Positions 43,720 through 51,851 of a stretch of DNA of 64,000 nucleotides are shown here, piece by piece. The translations under genes were made by a program, and so were the position numbers. Positions within the stretch are counted from its first letter, which is position 1. Each line of letters begins with the position of its first letter. Source of the stretch: JADKFD01 sp050250665 (GTDB lineage Bacteria; Pseudomonadota; Gammaproteobacteria; Xanthomonadales; SZUA-5); contig JBFWOF010000019.1 of assembly GCA_050250665.1 (NCBI GenBank), forward strand, positions 35,927 through 99,926, in the 5' to 3' direction. The notes below the pieces were generated by a model that saw only the letters and a program-made list of their open reading frames with translations, was not told the origin of the DNA and made no database searches.

Positions 43720-44415
43720 ATGCACGCACTGATCACCGGCGCCAACCGCGGCCTGGGACTGGAATTCACCCGGCAACTGCTGGCGCGCGGCGAGCGGGTG
43801 GTGGCCACCGCCCGGCATCCGGCGCGCTGCGCCGAGCTCAACCATCTCTGCGGCGACTATCCGGGGCATCTGCACGTATTGCCGCTGGATGTGGCCAACC
43901 CGCATTCCATCACCGAGCTGGCGCGTGAGCTGGTGCTGGTCACACCGACGCTGGATCTGGTGATTGCCAATGCCGCGGTCAACGTCAGCGGCGAGCGCTT
44001 CGGCCAGCTCAAGGCCGAAGACCTGGAGCGCAGCTTCGCCATCAACACCGTGGGCCCGGTGTTGCTGGCGCAGGCACTGACCGAGCTGCTGGCGGCCGGG
44101 AAACAGCCGCGAATGGTGTACATCAGCTCGGTGCTGGGCTCGATCAGCGCCCGCGACAGTTTCTACGTGCCGAGCTACTGCATCAGCAAGGCGGCGCTGA
44201 ACATGGCCATGCGCCAGCTGTCCTATCCCTTGAGCGAGCGTGGGATCTGCAGCGTCGCCGTCCATCCGGGTTGGGTTCGTACCGACATGGGTGGCGCCAA
44301 GGCGCCGCTGACGCCGGAGCAATCGGTGCGTGATGTGCTGGCCCTGATCGCCGGGCTCAAGCCCGAAGACAACGGGCGCTTTTTCAGCCACGAGGGTCAG
44401 GAACTGGACTGGTAG
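43720..44415 (+). CDS. Short-chain dehydrogenase/reductase
   Basis: A 231-residue classical-type SDR. Cofactor motif TGANRGLGLEF, NAAVNVSG (NNAG equivalent), catalytic Ser in YISSVLGSIS and Y-x3-K as SYCISKAALNM. VHPGWVRTDMGG is the conserved PG loop. It resembles C-factor-like SDRs. The substrate is unknown and no pathway neighbours are present. Confidence 0.9.
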   Translation: MHALITGANRGLGLEFTRQLLARGERVVATARHPARCAELNHLCGDYPGHLHVLPLDVANPHSITELARELVLVTPTLDLVIANAAVNVSGERFGQLKAEDLERSFAINTVGPVLLAQALTELLAAGKQPRMVYISSVLGSISARDSFYVPSYCISKAALNMAMRQLSYPLSERGICSVAVHPGWVRTDMGGAKAPLTPEQSVRDVLALIAGLKPEDNGRFFSHEGQELDW

Positions 44416-44431
44416 TCGGCACCCCAGGGAA

Positions 44432-44510
44432 AACGGGTCGGGTAGCTGCAAGGCTGTCCCGACCCGCAAGATGGGCAATGCCGACGGCCGGTGCGACCGT
44501 CGGCGGCTTT
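44432..44510. terminator. Convergent hairpins between SDR and nirS
   Basis: CGGGTCGGG-N14-CCCGACCCG (44434-44465) and GCCGACGG-CCGGTGCGA-CCGTCGGC (44480-44504) lie between the two convergent stops. Neither has a strong T-run, so terminator function is likely but unproven. Confidence 0.45.
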
Positions 44511-44514
44511 GCTC

Positions 44515-46611
44515 TCAGTAGACGTCCTTGACCGTGTTGTGGACATTGAACTTGCCGGTCGGCGTGATCATCGTCGGGCCCTTGATGACCTTCTTCAGTT
44601 TCAGAGTCTTGTCATCGATGACCACGATGGCGCTTTCTTCCTTGGCGCCGCTCCAGACCGAGAACCAGACTTCATCGCCAGCCGCGTTGTACTCAGGCTG
44701 CACCACGCGCTTGGGGCCCGGGCCGAGCTTGGCCCATTCGGCAATCGGCAATACCTTGTAGCCCGCACCCAGTTTCTGGGTGTCGAAGACCGCCACGGTC
44801 TGACTGATTTTCGGATCCGGGTTCAGCGGCGTGTCCACATACAGGTGCTGGCTCTTCGGGTGCGTCTTCACGAACAGCGAGCCACCGCCCTGACCCTTCA
44901 GCACCTGCACCGCCTTCCAGGCCTGCTGCGGATGCTTCTCCGGATCGGTGCCGACCAGAGTGATGGCCTCGCTGCCGAGGGCGCTGGTGACCCACACCGG
45001 ACCGAACTGCGGATGCATGAAGTTGGCACCGCGACCCGGATGCGGAATCTTCTCGGCATCCACCAGATTCACCATCTTGCGTTCCCGGGAGTCGACCACG
45101 GCAATCTTGTTGGATTGGTTGGCCGCCGTCAGGAAGTAGCGATGGGTGGAATCCCAGCCGCCGTCATGCAGGAAGCGCGCAGCGTTGAGCGTGGTGATCT
45201 GCAGGTTCTCGATGTCGGAGTAATTGACCAGCAGGATGCGCCCGGTCTCCTTGACGTTGACGATGAACTCCGGGTGCTCATGGCTGGCGACAATGGCGGC
45301 CACGCGCGGTTCCGGATGATATTCCTGCGTGTCCACGGTCATGCCGCGGGTGGAGACGATCTTGAACGGTTCCAGTGTCGGCCCGTCCATGATGACGAAC
45401 TGCGGTGGCCAGTAGCTGCCGGCAATCGCGTACTTGTCCTCATAGCCCTTGAACTTGCTGGTCTCCACCGAGCGCGCTTCCAGGCCCACCTTGATTTCGG
45501 CGACGATGGCCGGCGGATTCATCCACAGATCGATCAGATCGATCTTGGCATCGCGACCGATGGTGTAGATGTAGCGCGAGGAGTCGGACATGCGTGAGAT
45601 ATGCACTGCATAGCCGGTTTTCAGCGTGTTGACGATCTCCTTGGTGTCGCCGTCGATCAGCGCCACTTCACCGGCATCACGCAGGGTGACGGCGAAGAAA
45701 TTATCGGTGTTGCGCTGGTGCATCTTCTGGGTCGGGCGCTCGGCGACAGGCACGAATACCTTCCAGCTGTCCTTCATTTCCTTCATGCCGAATTCCGGCG
45801 GCGTCGGCGGATCGTGCTGGAGGAAGCGGGCCATGATGTTGACCTCTTCCTTGCTCAGCTCGCCCGAGGTTCCCCAGTTCGGCATGCCGGCCGGCGAACC
45901 ATAGTTGATCAGCGCCTCCAGATACTGGGTGCCCTTGGCCCGGGTGATGTCCGGCGTCAGTGGCTTGCCGGTGGCGCCCTTGCGCAGCACGCCATGACAA
46001 CCGGCGCAGCGCTGGAAGAAGATCTGGGTGGCGCGGGCAAATTCAGGTTTGCTGATCGGCGGCGCATCGGGATTGACCACCATCTCGATGCCTTCGGTCG
46101 GTACTGCCGAGGCACCAGCCTGGTACTTCATCTCGCCTTCCTTGGTGCCGGGATGGCGCGAGCCCTGCGCGGGGTCCGTGGACACCGCCAGGGTCTTGCG
46201 CGCTGCCGACACGTCGGCAGCTGTGACCACATGGCCCGGATTGCCCCAGCTGGCATAGACGTAGGTGACGATATTGGCGATATCTCCATCAGCCAGATGA
46301 CTCATCGCCGGCATGACATTGTTGTATTCGACCCCATTGACGACCAGCTTGCCGGTGATGCCCTGCAGGATCGAAGACAGCACCTTGGTCTTGTCGCTGT
46401 TCTTCAGGAAGTCGGAGCCGGCGAGCGGCGGAAAGGCCCCCGGCAAGCCGACGCCGGTGGGCTGGTGACAGGCGGCACAATTGGCGAGAAAGGCCGCCTC
46501 ACCGGCTTGATTGCCCTGTTTGGGCAATCGCTCATTGACCACATCATCGGCCAGCGCTGCGCCACCCAGGGCGAGCGCCAGCACTACAAAAAGGGGTTTG
46601 CGCATCAACAT
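44515..46611 (-). CDS. nirS: Cytochrome cd1 nitrite reductase NirS with an extra N-terminal cytochrome c domain
   Basis: A 698-residue periplasmic enzyme reducing nitrite to NO. After a signal peptide there are two haem-c sites, CAACH at about 45-49 and CAGCH at about 202-206, then the eight-bladed d1-haem propeller. The d1 domain keeps the proximal ligand region (GYAVHISRMS), both active-site His motifs (ASHEHPEF and FLHDGGWDSTHR) and the terminal TPTGKFNVHNTVKDVY, so it is NirS rather than NirF or NirN. Ordinary NirS (about 560-600 residues) has one c domain; here an additional class-I c domain precedes it. ATG 46611 is chosen for GGAGG 8 nt upstream. No d1-haem synthesis genes flank it. 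Confidence 0.93.
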   Translation of the reverse strand: MLMRKPLFVVLALALGGAALADDVVNERLPKQGNQAGEAAFLANCAACHQPTGVGLPGAFPPLAGSDFLKNSDKTKVLSSILQGITGKLVVNGVEYNNVMPAMSHLADGDIANIVTYVYASWGNPGHVVTAADVSAARKTLAVSTDPAQGSRHPGTKEGEMKYQAGASAVPTEGIEMVVNPDAPPISKPEFARATQIFFQRCAGCHGVLRKGATGKPLTPDITRAKGTQYLEALINYGSPAGMPNWGTSGELSKEEVNIMARFLQHDPPTPPEFGMKEMKDSWKVFVPVAERPTQKMHQRNTDNFFAVTLRDAGEVALIDGDTKEIVNTLKTGYAVHISRMSDSSRYIYTIGRDAKIDLIDLWMNPPAIVAEIKVGLEARSVETSKFKGYEDKYAIAGSYWPPQFVIMDGPTLEPFKIVSTRGMTVDTQEYHPEPRVAAIVASHEHPEFIVNVKETGRILLVNYSDIENLQITTLNAARFLHDGGWDSTHRYFLTAANQSNKIAVVDSRERKMVNLVDAEKIPHPGRGANFMHPQFGPVWVTSALGSEAITLVGTDPEKHPQQAWKAVQVLKGQGGGSLFVKTHPKSQHLYVDTPLNPDPKISQTVAVFDTQKLGAGYKVLPIAEWAKLGPGPKRVVQPEYNAAGDEVWFSVWSGAKEESAIVVIDDKTLKLKKVIKGPTMITPTGKFNVHNTVKDVY

Positions 46612-46688
46612 GACCGGAACCTCCAAGGAACGCCCGACAACGGTTGCGGGCTTGAGGGCACGATCCGCCTGATCGGCGCGGGCGCTCA

Positions 46689-46702
46689 ATGACGCAGGTC
46701 AA
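46689..46702 (-). promoter_or_regulatory. Candidate FNR/DNR box before nirS
   Basis: On the minus strand TTGAC-CTGC-GTCAT resembles the TTGAT-N4-ATCAA half-sites used by FNR/DNR regulators of denitrification. It lies 78 bp before the nirS ATG. One half-site position is poor, so this is tentative. Confidence 0.35.
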
Positions 46703-46846
46703 GTCGGCGGGAGTTGAGGCTGTCCGAGTGCGCATCACCCAGCCGTTTGCCCGTCTGTGCCGGGCGCATGCCAGCGCGCGGGACCACATTTGCAAGCTCT
46801 AGGGCCCGCGCGCCAGACTTGCAGCATTCTGGTAGCGGAGATCGCA

Positions 46847-48589
46847 ATGACCTTTCTGTCTGCCCCGCGGCCGCCACCGGACGCCGAGCTGGCCGAAGCC
46901 TGCGCCACCGATCTGCGCGATGCCTTCGCCGACTACAACGCCCGCTTCCGCGCCATCACCCAGCGCGCCAAGCGCCGTTTCGAACGCCGCGAGTGGACCG
47001 CGGCCCGACTCGACGCCATCGAGCGCATCGAGCTCTACGATGTCTGTGTGGCCGAGACCTCGCGGCGACTGGAAGCCGAGCTGGGAGAGCGGGTCGGCGA
47101 CAAGGCCTTGTGGTCTCGCGTACGTGACCGCTACGCCGAACTGATCTCGCCGCTGCTCGATCAGGAGCTCAACAAGACCTTCTTCAACACCCTGACCCGG
47201 CGTTTCTTCAAGACCCGCGGCGTCGATCCGTCCAGTGAATTCGTGGCGCTCAACATCGAGCCAACCGACCGACTGACCCACCCGGTGCCGCGCCTGAACT
47301 ACAGCGCCACGCGTTCGCCCGAAGAGCTGTTCCAGCGCCTGCTGGAAGATTTCCATTTCGAAGTGCCCTTCGCCGATATCGCCACCTCGGCCCAGCGGAT
47401 TTCCAAGTCGGTGGCCGAACAACTGCCGCGCTGGGATGGCACGCCGATGGTGCGGGCCGTGGAGATGCTGGAAACCGTGTTCTATCGCGAGCGTCGCGCC
47501 TATCTGGTGGGGCGCATTTTCGGCGAGCGCGAATACGCGCCGCTGGTGATCGCGCTGGTGCATGAGGACGCCGGGCTGCGGGCCGATGCGGTGATGGTGC
47601 AGCGCGACGATGTCTCGGCGCTGTTCGGCGTGACCCGCAGCTATTTCCAGGCCGATCTGGAAACCGTGGGCGATGCCGTGGTGTTCCTGCGCACGCTGCT
47701 GCCGAAGAAGCCGGTCAACGAGATCTACACCGTGCTCGGCCGCGCCAAGCAGGGCAAGACCGAGCGCTATCGACATTTCTATCGGCACTTCGAAGCCAGT
47801 GACGAGGCCCTGACCCTGGCCGACGGCGAGAAGGGTCTGGTCATGGCGGTGTTCACGCTGCCGAGCTACCCGCTGGTGTTCAAGGTCATCCGCGATCGTT
47901 TTGCACCGTCGAAGCTGATGACCCGACAGGACGTCATCGACAAATACCAGCTGGTGTTCAAGCACGATCGCGCCGGCCGACTGATCGACGCCCAGGAGTT
48001 TCGCTTCCTGCGCTTTCCGCGCCGACGCTTCGCGCCGGAGCTGCTGGAGGAACTGCTGGACAGCTGTCGCAGCAGCGTCATCGAGGACGGCGACGATCTG
48101 ATCCTCACCCATATGTACGTGGAGCGCCGGCTGCGACCGCTGAACCTGTTCCTCAAGGAGTCGCCACCGGAGCTGGTGGAACGCGCCGTCATCGACTACG
48201 GCCTGGCGATCAAGGACCTGGCCGCCAGCAACATCTTCCCCGGCGATCTGCTGCTCAAGAACTTCGGTGTCACCCGCCATGGTCGGGTGATCTTCTACGA
48301 CTACGACGAGCTTTGCCTGGTCACCGAATGCCGCTTCCGCGAACTGCCCGCAGCCCGCGACGACGACGAGGAAATGCACCATGGCGCCTGGTATTTCGTC
48401 GGCGACGATGATGTGTTCCCCGAGCAATTCACCGAATTCCTGGGCCTGCCGCGGCGTTTCCGCGAGGTCCTGATCGCCCGCCACGGCGAGATCTTCACGG
48501 TGCTCTGGTGGCATGACGTTCAGGACAAGCTCAATGCCGGGCACTTCTTCGACATCTCGCCCTATCGGGAGGAAGTGCGGCTGCGGTAG
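46847..48589 (+). CDS. aceK: Isocitrate dehydrogenase kinase/phosphatase
   Basis: A 580-residue bifunctional enzyme that phosphorylates and dephosphorylates isocitrate dehydrogenase, directing carbon into the glyoxylate bypass. The regulatory N-terminal half (YNARFRAITQRAKRRFERREW) is followed by the kinase-like core with VMAVFTLPSYPLVFKVIRDRF, VIDYGLAIKDLAASNIFPGD and FYDYDELCLV (DFG-like). Length is normal. ATG 46847 follows a GGAG site. It is separated from aceA/aceB, neither of which is in the window. Confidence 0.95.
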   Translation: MTFLSAPRPPPDAELAEACATDLRDAFADYNARFRAITQRAKRRFERREWTAARLDAIERIELYDVCVAETSRRLEAELGERVGDKALWSRVRDRYAELISPLLDQELNKTFFNTLTRRFFKTRGVDPSSEFVALNIEPTDRLTHPVPRLNYSATRSPEELFQRLLEDFHFEVPFADIATSAQRISKSVAEQLPRWDGTPMVRAVEMLETVFYRERRAYLVGRIFGEREYAPLVIALVHEDAGLRADAVMVQRDDVSALFGVTRSYFQADLETVGDAVVFLRTLLPKKPVNEIYTVLGRAKQGKTERYRHFYRHFEASDEALTLADGEKGLVMAVFTLPSYPLVFKVIRDRFAPSKLMTRQDVIDKYQLVFKHDRAGRLIDAQEFRFLRFPRRRFAPELLEELLDSCRSSVIEDGDDLILTHMYVERRLRPLNLFLKESPPELVERAVIDYGLAIKDLAASNIFPGDLLLKNFGVTRHGRVIFYDYDELCLVTECRFRELPAARDDDEEMHHGAWYFVGDDDVFPEQFTEFLGLPRRFREVLIARHGEIFTVLWWHDVQDKLNAGHFFDISPYREEVRLR

Positions 48590-48592
48590 GGC

Positions 48593-48738
48593 TGGTTGTC
48601 GGTTGTCGGTTGTTGGTTGTCGGTTGCGGACTTTGTCCGCGATAACCGCTTCGGGCGCGAGCTGCGTTGTGCATTGGTGGATACGCCGATCGCGGACAGA
48701 GTCCGCTCCCACAACCAACAACCGACAACCGACAACCC
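48593..48738. repeat. Nested element: GGTTGTCG arms around a CGGAC hairpin dimer
   Basis: The left arm GGTTGTCGGTTGTCGGTTGT (48593-48625) and the right arm CAACCAACAACCGACAACC (48711-48738) are inverses. The core holds TGCGGACTTTGTCCGCGATAAC and, inverted, GATCGCGGACAGAGTCCGC. The arms are the same as at 2187-2452 but the core palindrome is another family, so arms and cores combine independently. It sits between aceK and bioC. Confidence 0.87.
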
Positions 48739-48790
48739 GCCCCACCACCCTGCTAGCCTTCGCGCCCGGCTTCTCCTTTTCCGATTGCCA

Positions 48791-49669
48791 ATGTCCTTCG
48801 ATCGCCAACGTGTCCGTGCAGCCTTCTCTCGCGCCGCCAGCGGCTATGAGCAGACAGCGGTGTTGCAGCGACAGGTCGGCGACCTCCTGCTGGAGCGCCT
48901 GGCGCTGCTGGAGTCGGTCCCGCAACGGGTGCTGGACGTGGGTGCCGGCACCGGGCGGCTGACGGCGCAGATCAAGAAGCGCCTGCCCCGGTCCGAAGTC
49001 ATTGCGCTGGATCTGGCCATGGGCATGCTGCGGCAAGCCAAGGCCAACGCGGGTTGGTGGCGACCCTTCCGGCGCGTGGCCGGAGATGCCCAGGCCCTGC
49101 CTTTTGCCGACGGCTCGATGGATCTGCTGATCTCCAATCTGTGCCTGCAATGGTGCCCGGATCTCGGCGCCATCTGGCATGAGTTCCGGCGCGTGCTGAG
49201 ACCGGGTGGCTGGCTGCTGTTCACCAGCTTCGGGCCGGACACGCTGAAGGAGCTGCGCGCGGCCTGGCATGCAGCCGACGAGAATCCGCATGTGCATGTG
49301 TTTCTGGACATGCACGATGTCGGCGATGGCGTGCTGGCGCAGGGTTTCGTCAATCCCATGTTCGACACCGAGCGCTACACGCTGGAGTACGGCGAAGTGG
49401 GCGAAGTGATGCGCGAGCTCAAGGCCATCGGCGCCGGCAACGCGCTCAGCGATCGCAGTCGCGGCCTCACCGGCAAGAGCGCCTACGCACGCATGCTCGC
49501 TGCCTATGAGGCACACCGTCGCGGTGGCCGGATACCGGCCAGCTATGAAGTGATCTTCGGCCAGGCCCGCGCCCCCGAAGCCGGTGCCCCCTTGCGCGGA
49601 CCCAAGGGCGATGTCGCCAGCTTCAGTGTCGAGGCCATGCGCGCGCGTTTGCGCCGGGGCGGTGGTTAG
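48791..49669 (+). CDS. bioC: Malonyl-ACP O-methyltransferase BioC
   Basis: A 292-residue SAM-dependent methyltransferase starting biotin synthesis by masking malonyl-ACP. The N-terminus MSFDRQRVRAAFSRAASGYE is the BioC signature (A-F-x-R-A-A-x-x-Y). SAM motif I is VLDVGAGTGRLT; later blocks are LISNLCLQWC and RVLRPGGWLLFTSFGPDTLKEL, the last typical of BioC. It starts at ATG 48791. It stands alone; other bio genes are not here. Confidence 0.9.
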   Translation: MSFDRQRVRAAFSRAASGYEQTAVLQRQVGDLLLERLALLESVPQRVLDVGAGTGRLTAQIKKRLPRSEVIALDLAMGMLRQAKANAGWWRPFRRVAGDAQALPFADGSMDLLISNLCLQWCPDLGAIWHEFRRVLRPGGWLLFTSFGPDTLKELRAAWHAADENPHVHVFLDMHDVGDGVLAQGFVNPMFDTERYTLEYGEVGEVMRELKAIGAGNALSDRSRGLTGKSAYARMLAAYEAHRRGGRIPASYEVIFGQARAPEAGAPLRGPKGDVASFSVEAMRARLRRGGG

Positions 49670-49679
49670 CAGCGGGCGC

Positions 49680-50071
49680 TGGCCACTGGCGATTGGCAAC
49701 TGGCGATTGGCAACTAGCGATTGGCAACTAGCAATTAGCAACTAGCGATTGGGGCGCTTCGGTCGCGGCGTGATGGTGCGTCATTGCGAGGAACGCAGTG
49801 ACGAAGCAATCCAGCGCTTGCGGAGCCGCGCGTCTGGGTTACTTCGCAGCGCTCTCCATGAAGGCAGATCGCAGGTTGTTGATCTGGCATCAGCGTGGTT
49901 GCATCGCCGACGTTGTTATCCTGTAGGAGCGCCCTTGCGGCGCGACCACCGCTGCGGACGTCCGACCTGCCGGTCGCGACGCAAGGTCGCTCCTACAGGC
50001 AGTTTCGTGGACGCCGGTTCAACACTTGCCCCACCGACCACAACCGCGCCCTAACCGCTAACCGCTAATCC
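49680..50071. repeat. Mixed repeat region between bioC and smg
   Basis: Contains a GGCAACT/GCGATTGG short-period run (49680-49760), one CATTGCGAGG/GAAGCAATCC monomer (49780-49815), and a GTAGGAGCGCCC/GGTCGCGACGCAAGG dimer (49923-49998). CGCTAACCGCTAATCCC at about 50052-50070 is an imperfect inverse of the left run. No gene is seen in this 402-bp gap. Confidence 0.75.
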
Positions 50072-50548
50072 CTAATTGACCGACTCGTCGTGGTCGAACA
50101 TCAGGTTTTCCAGCCAGGAATAGGCGGCTTCCTGATCGGGCTGGTTGAACAGCACCATCAGGATCACCCATTTCAGTTCTTCGACATCGACCTCGCCCAC
50201 ATCCAGGGCGATGACCCGATCGAGCACCAGCTCCCGCTGTGCCGGGGACAGCACTCCCTGTTGTTCGAGGAACATCAGAAAGCCCTGCGCTTCGGGATCG
50301 AGTTTCTCGCGTTCCTGCGGGGCGAGCACACGGATCGGGCCGCCGGCATCCAGGGTTCGCGGCTCGCAGGCGGGACGTAGCTCGGCGAGTTCATCGAGCC
50401 AGTCAAAGGCCTTGCGGATTTCCTGCGGGGTGAAACCGACTTCCAGTAGCGAACTTTGGAGCGAATCGCGGTCCTGATCGGATTCAGGCTCGTCGATCAT
50501 GAGGTTTTCGAACAGATAGAGCAGTACGTCGAGTATGTTCTCTTTCAT
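50072..50548 (-). CDS. smg: Smg family (DUF494) protein
   Basis: A 158-residue acidic protein of the Smg/DUF494 family. The start is MKENILDVLLYLFENLMIDE and the end LENLMFDHDESVN, both family hallmarks, with LMFLEQQGVLSPAQRELVLDR in the middle. Biochemical function is unknown. It follows dprA by 6 bp as in E. coli (smf-smg), supporting orthology. Confidence 0.93.
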   Translation of the reverse strand: MKENILDVLLYLFENLMIDEPESDQDRDSLQSSLLEVGFTPQEIRKAFDWLDELAELRPACEPRTLDAGGPIRVLAPQEREKLDPEAQGFLMFLEQQGVLSPAQRELVLDRVIALDVGEVDVEELKWVILMVLFNQPDQEAAYSWLENLMFDHDESVN

Positions 50549-50554
50549 TCATCC

Positions 50555-51694
50555 TCATCCGGCGCAGCGGCTGTAGGTGCCGCCGGGATTGGCTACGACT
50601 TCCCCCTCCAACTCCATGCGCAGCAGCATGCTGGAAAGCACCGGGACGGTCAATCCAGTGCGTTCCACCAGGGCATCGAGCGCCACCGGGTCGTGTCCCA
50701 GTGCCCGCCGCAGCGCCTGATACTCGGCATCATCGAGGCTGTCGCCACGGGCAGACACGGGTTTGGGTTCGCTGGCCCGGGTTTCGAGCGGGCCCAGCGT
50801 GTCGGCCCATTCCCGCACCAGCGGCTGCAGTTCTTCGATGACTTCCTGGGCGGTTTCCACCAGTTTGGCGCCGTCTCGGATCAACTGATGGCAGCCCTTG
50901 GCCAGCGGATTGTGAATGGATCCGGGGATGGCGAAGACTTCCCGCCCCTGTTCGGCGGCTACGCGCGCGGTGATCAGCGAGCCGCTGCCGAGACTGGCTT
51001 CCACCACCAGCGTGCCCAGTGACAAGCCGCTGATGACCCGGTTGCGACGCGGGAAGTTCTCCTTGCGCGCCGGCGTGCGCGGCGGGAACTCGGTGACCAG
51101 GGCGCCGTGCTCGACGATTGCCCGCGCCAGATCGGCGTTGCGGGCCGGATAGATGCGATCGAGGCCAGTGCCGAGTACGGCCACCGTGGTGCCGCCGGCG
51201 TCGATGGCGCCCTGGTGGGCGGCGGCGTCGATCCCGGCCGCGAGGCCACTGACCACGGCGAAACCACGGCTGACAAAGGTGGCGGCAAAATCGCGCGCAG
51301 TGGCCAGTCCACCGGCCGTGCCCTGGCGGCTGCCGACGATGGCCAGCTGCGGCGTCCACAGGGCGTCGACATCGCCGCGCACGAACAGCAGGAATGGGGC
51401 ACCGGCGAGCCTGCGCAACAGTGGCGGATAGCGTGGATCCTGGATGCTGAGCACGCAGGCGCCGGAGTCATTCAGCCATTGCTGGTCGAGTTCGGCTTCG
51501 GTGCGGGCCCGATCGATCGCCGCGGCGCCGAGCGCGGCGAGCGCGATACGCTCGAGCGCCAGTCGGATATCGCCACCGGCGCTGTCCAGTGCGCGTCCGC
51601 TGCCAACACTGCCGCAGCCATAGGCACGGTAGAGCGTCAGCCAATGCAGCTGGGAGTCGTCCGCGCTGGATGCAGTGGCGGCGCTAGCCGGCAT
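50555..51694 (-). CDS. dprA: DNA processing protein DprA (Smf)
   Basis: A 379-residue protein that loads RecA on incoming single-stranded DNA during transformation. The extended Rossmann core carries VGSRQGTAGG, VVSGLAAGIDAAAHQGAI, RNRVISGLSLGTLVVEA and GSLITARVAAEQGREVFA, followed by a C-terminal winged-helix (DRT) domain (DALVERTGLTVPVLSSMLLR). Length and order are normal. In one unit with smg. Other competence genes are outside the window. Confidence 0.94.
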   Translation of the reverse strand: MPASAATASSADDSQLHWLTLYRAYGCGSVGSGRALDSAGGDIRLALERIALAALGAAAIDRARTEAELDQQWLNDSGACVLSIQDPRYPPLLRRLAGAPFLLFVRGDVDALWTPQLAIVGSRQGTAGGLATARDFAATFVSRGFAVVSGLAAGIDAAAHQGAIDAGGTTVAVLGTGLDRIYPARNADLARAIVEHGALVTEFPPRTPARKENFPRRNRVISGLSLGTLVVEASLGSGSLITARVAAEQGREVFAIPGSIHNPLAKGCHQLIRDGAKLVETAQEVIEELQPLVREWADTLGPLETRASEPKPVSARGDSLDDAEYQALRRALGHDPVALDALVERTGLTVPVLSSMLLRMELEGEVVANPGGTYSRCAG

Positions 51695-51803
51695 CTTTCA
51701 TTTGCTCGCGAGGAAATGGCCGAACTTCAGGATGGGGACCGCTGCAATGGCGGTGACTACGGCGCCATTCTCGCATTGCCAGGGCCGCCGGTGGCGCCAG
51801 AAA

Positions 51804-51833
51804 CGACAACGACCGCCGCAGCGGTCGTTGTCG
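51804..51833 (-). terminator. Hairpin terminator after lysM gene
   Basis: CGACAACGACCGC-TGCG-GCGGTCGTTGTCG forms a 13-bp perfect stem; on the minus strand it is followed by TTTCTGG. It lies 19 bp beyond the LysM gene stop and separates it from dprA. Confidence 0.65.
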
Positions 51834-51851
51834 AGCACGCATTGGCGGCTG

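Noticed and set aside
46799..49741. 980-codon minus-strand open frame over aceK and bioC
   Set aside because: It spans two recognisable genes and a repeat element on the other strand and has no family features.
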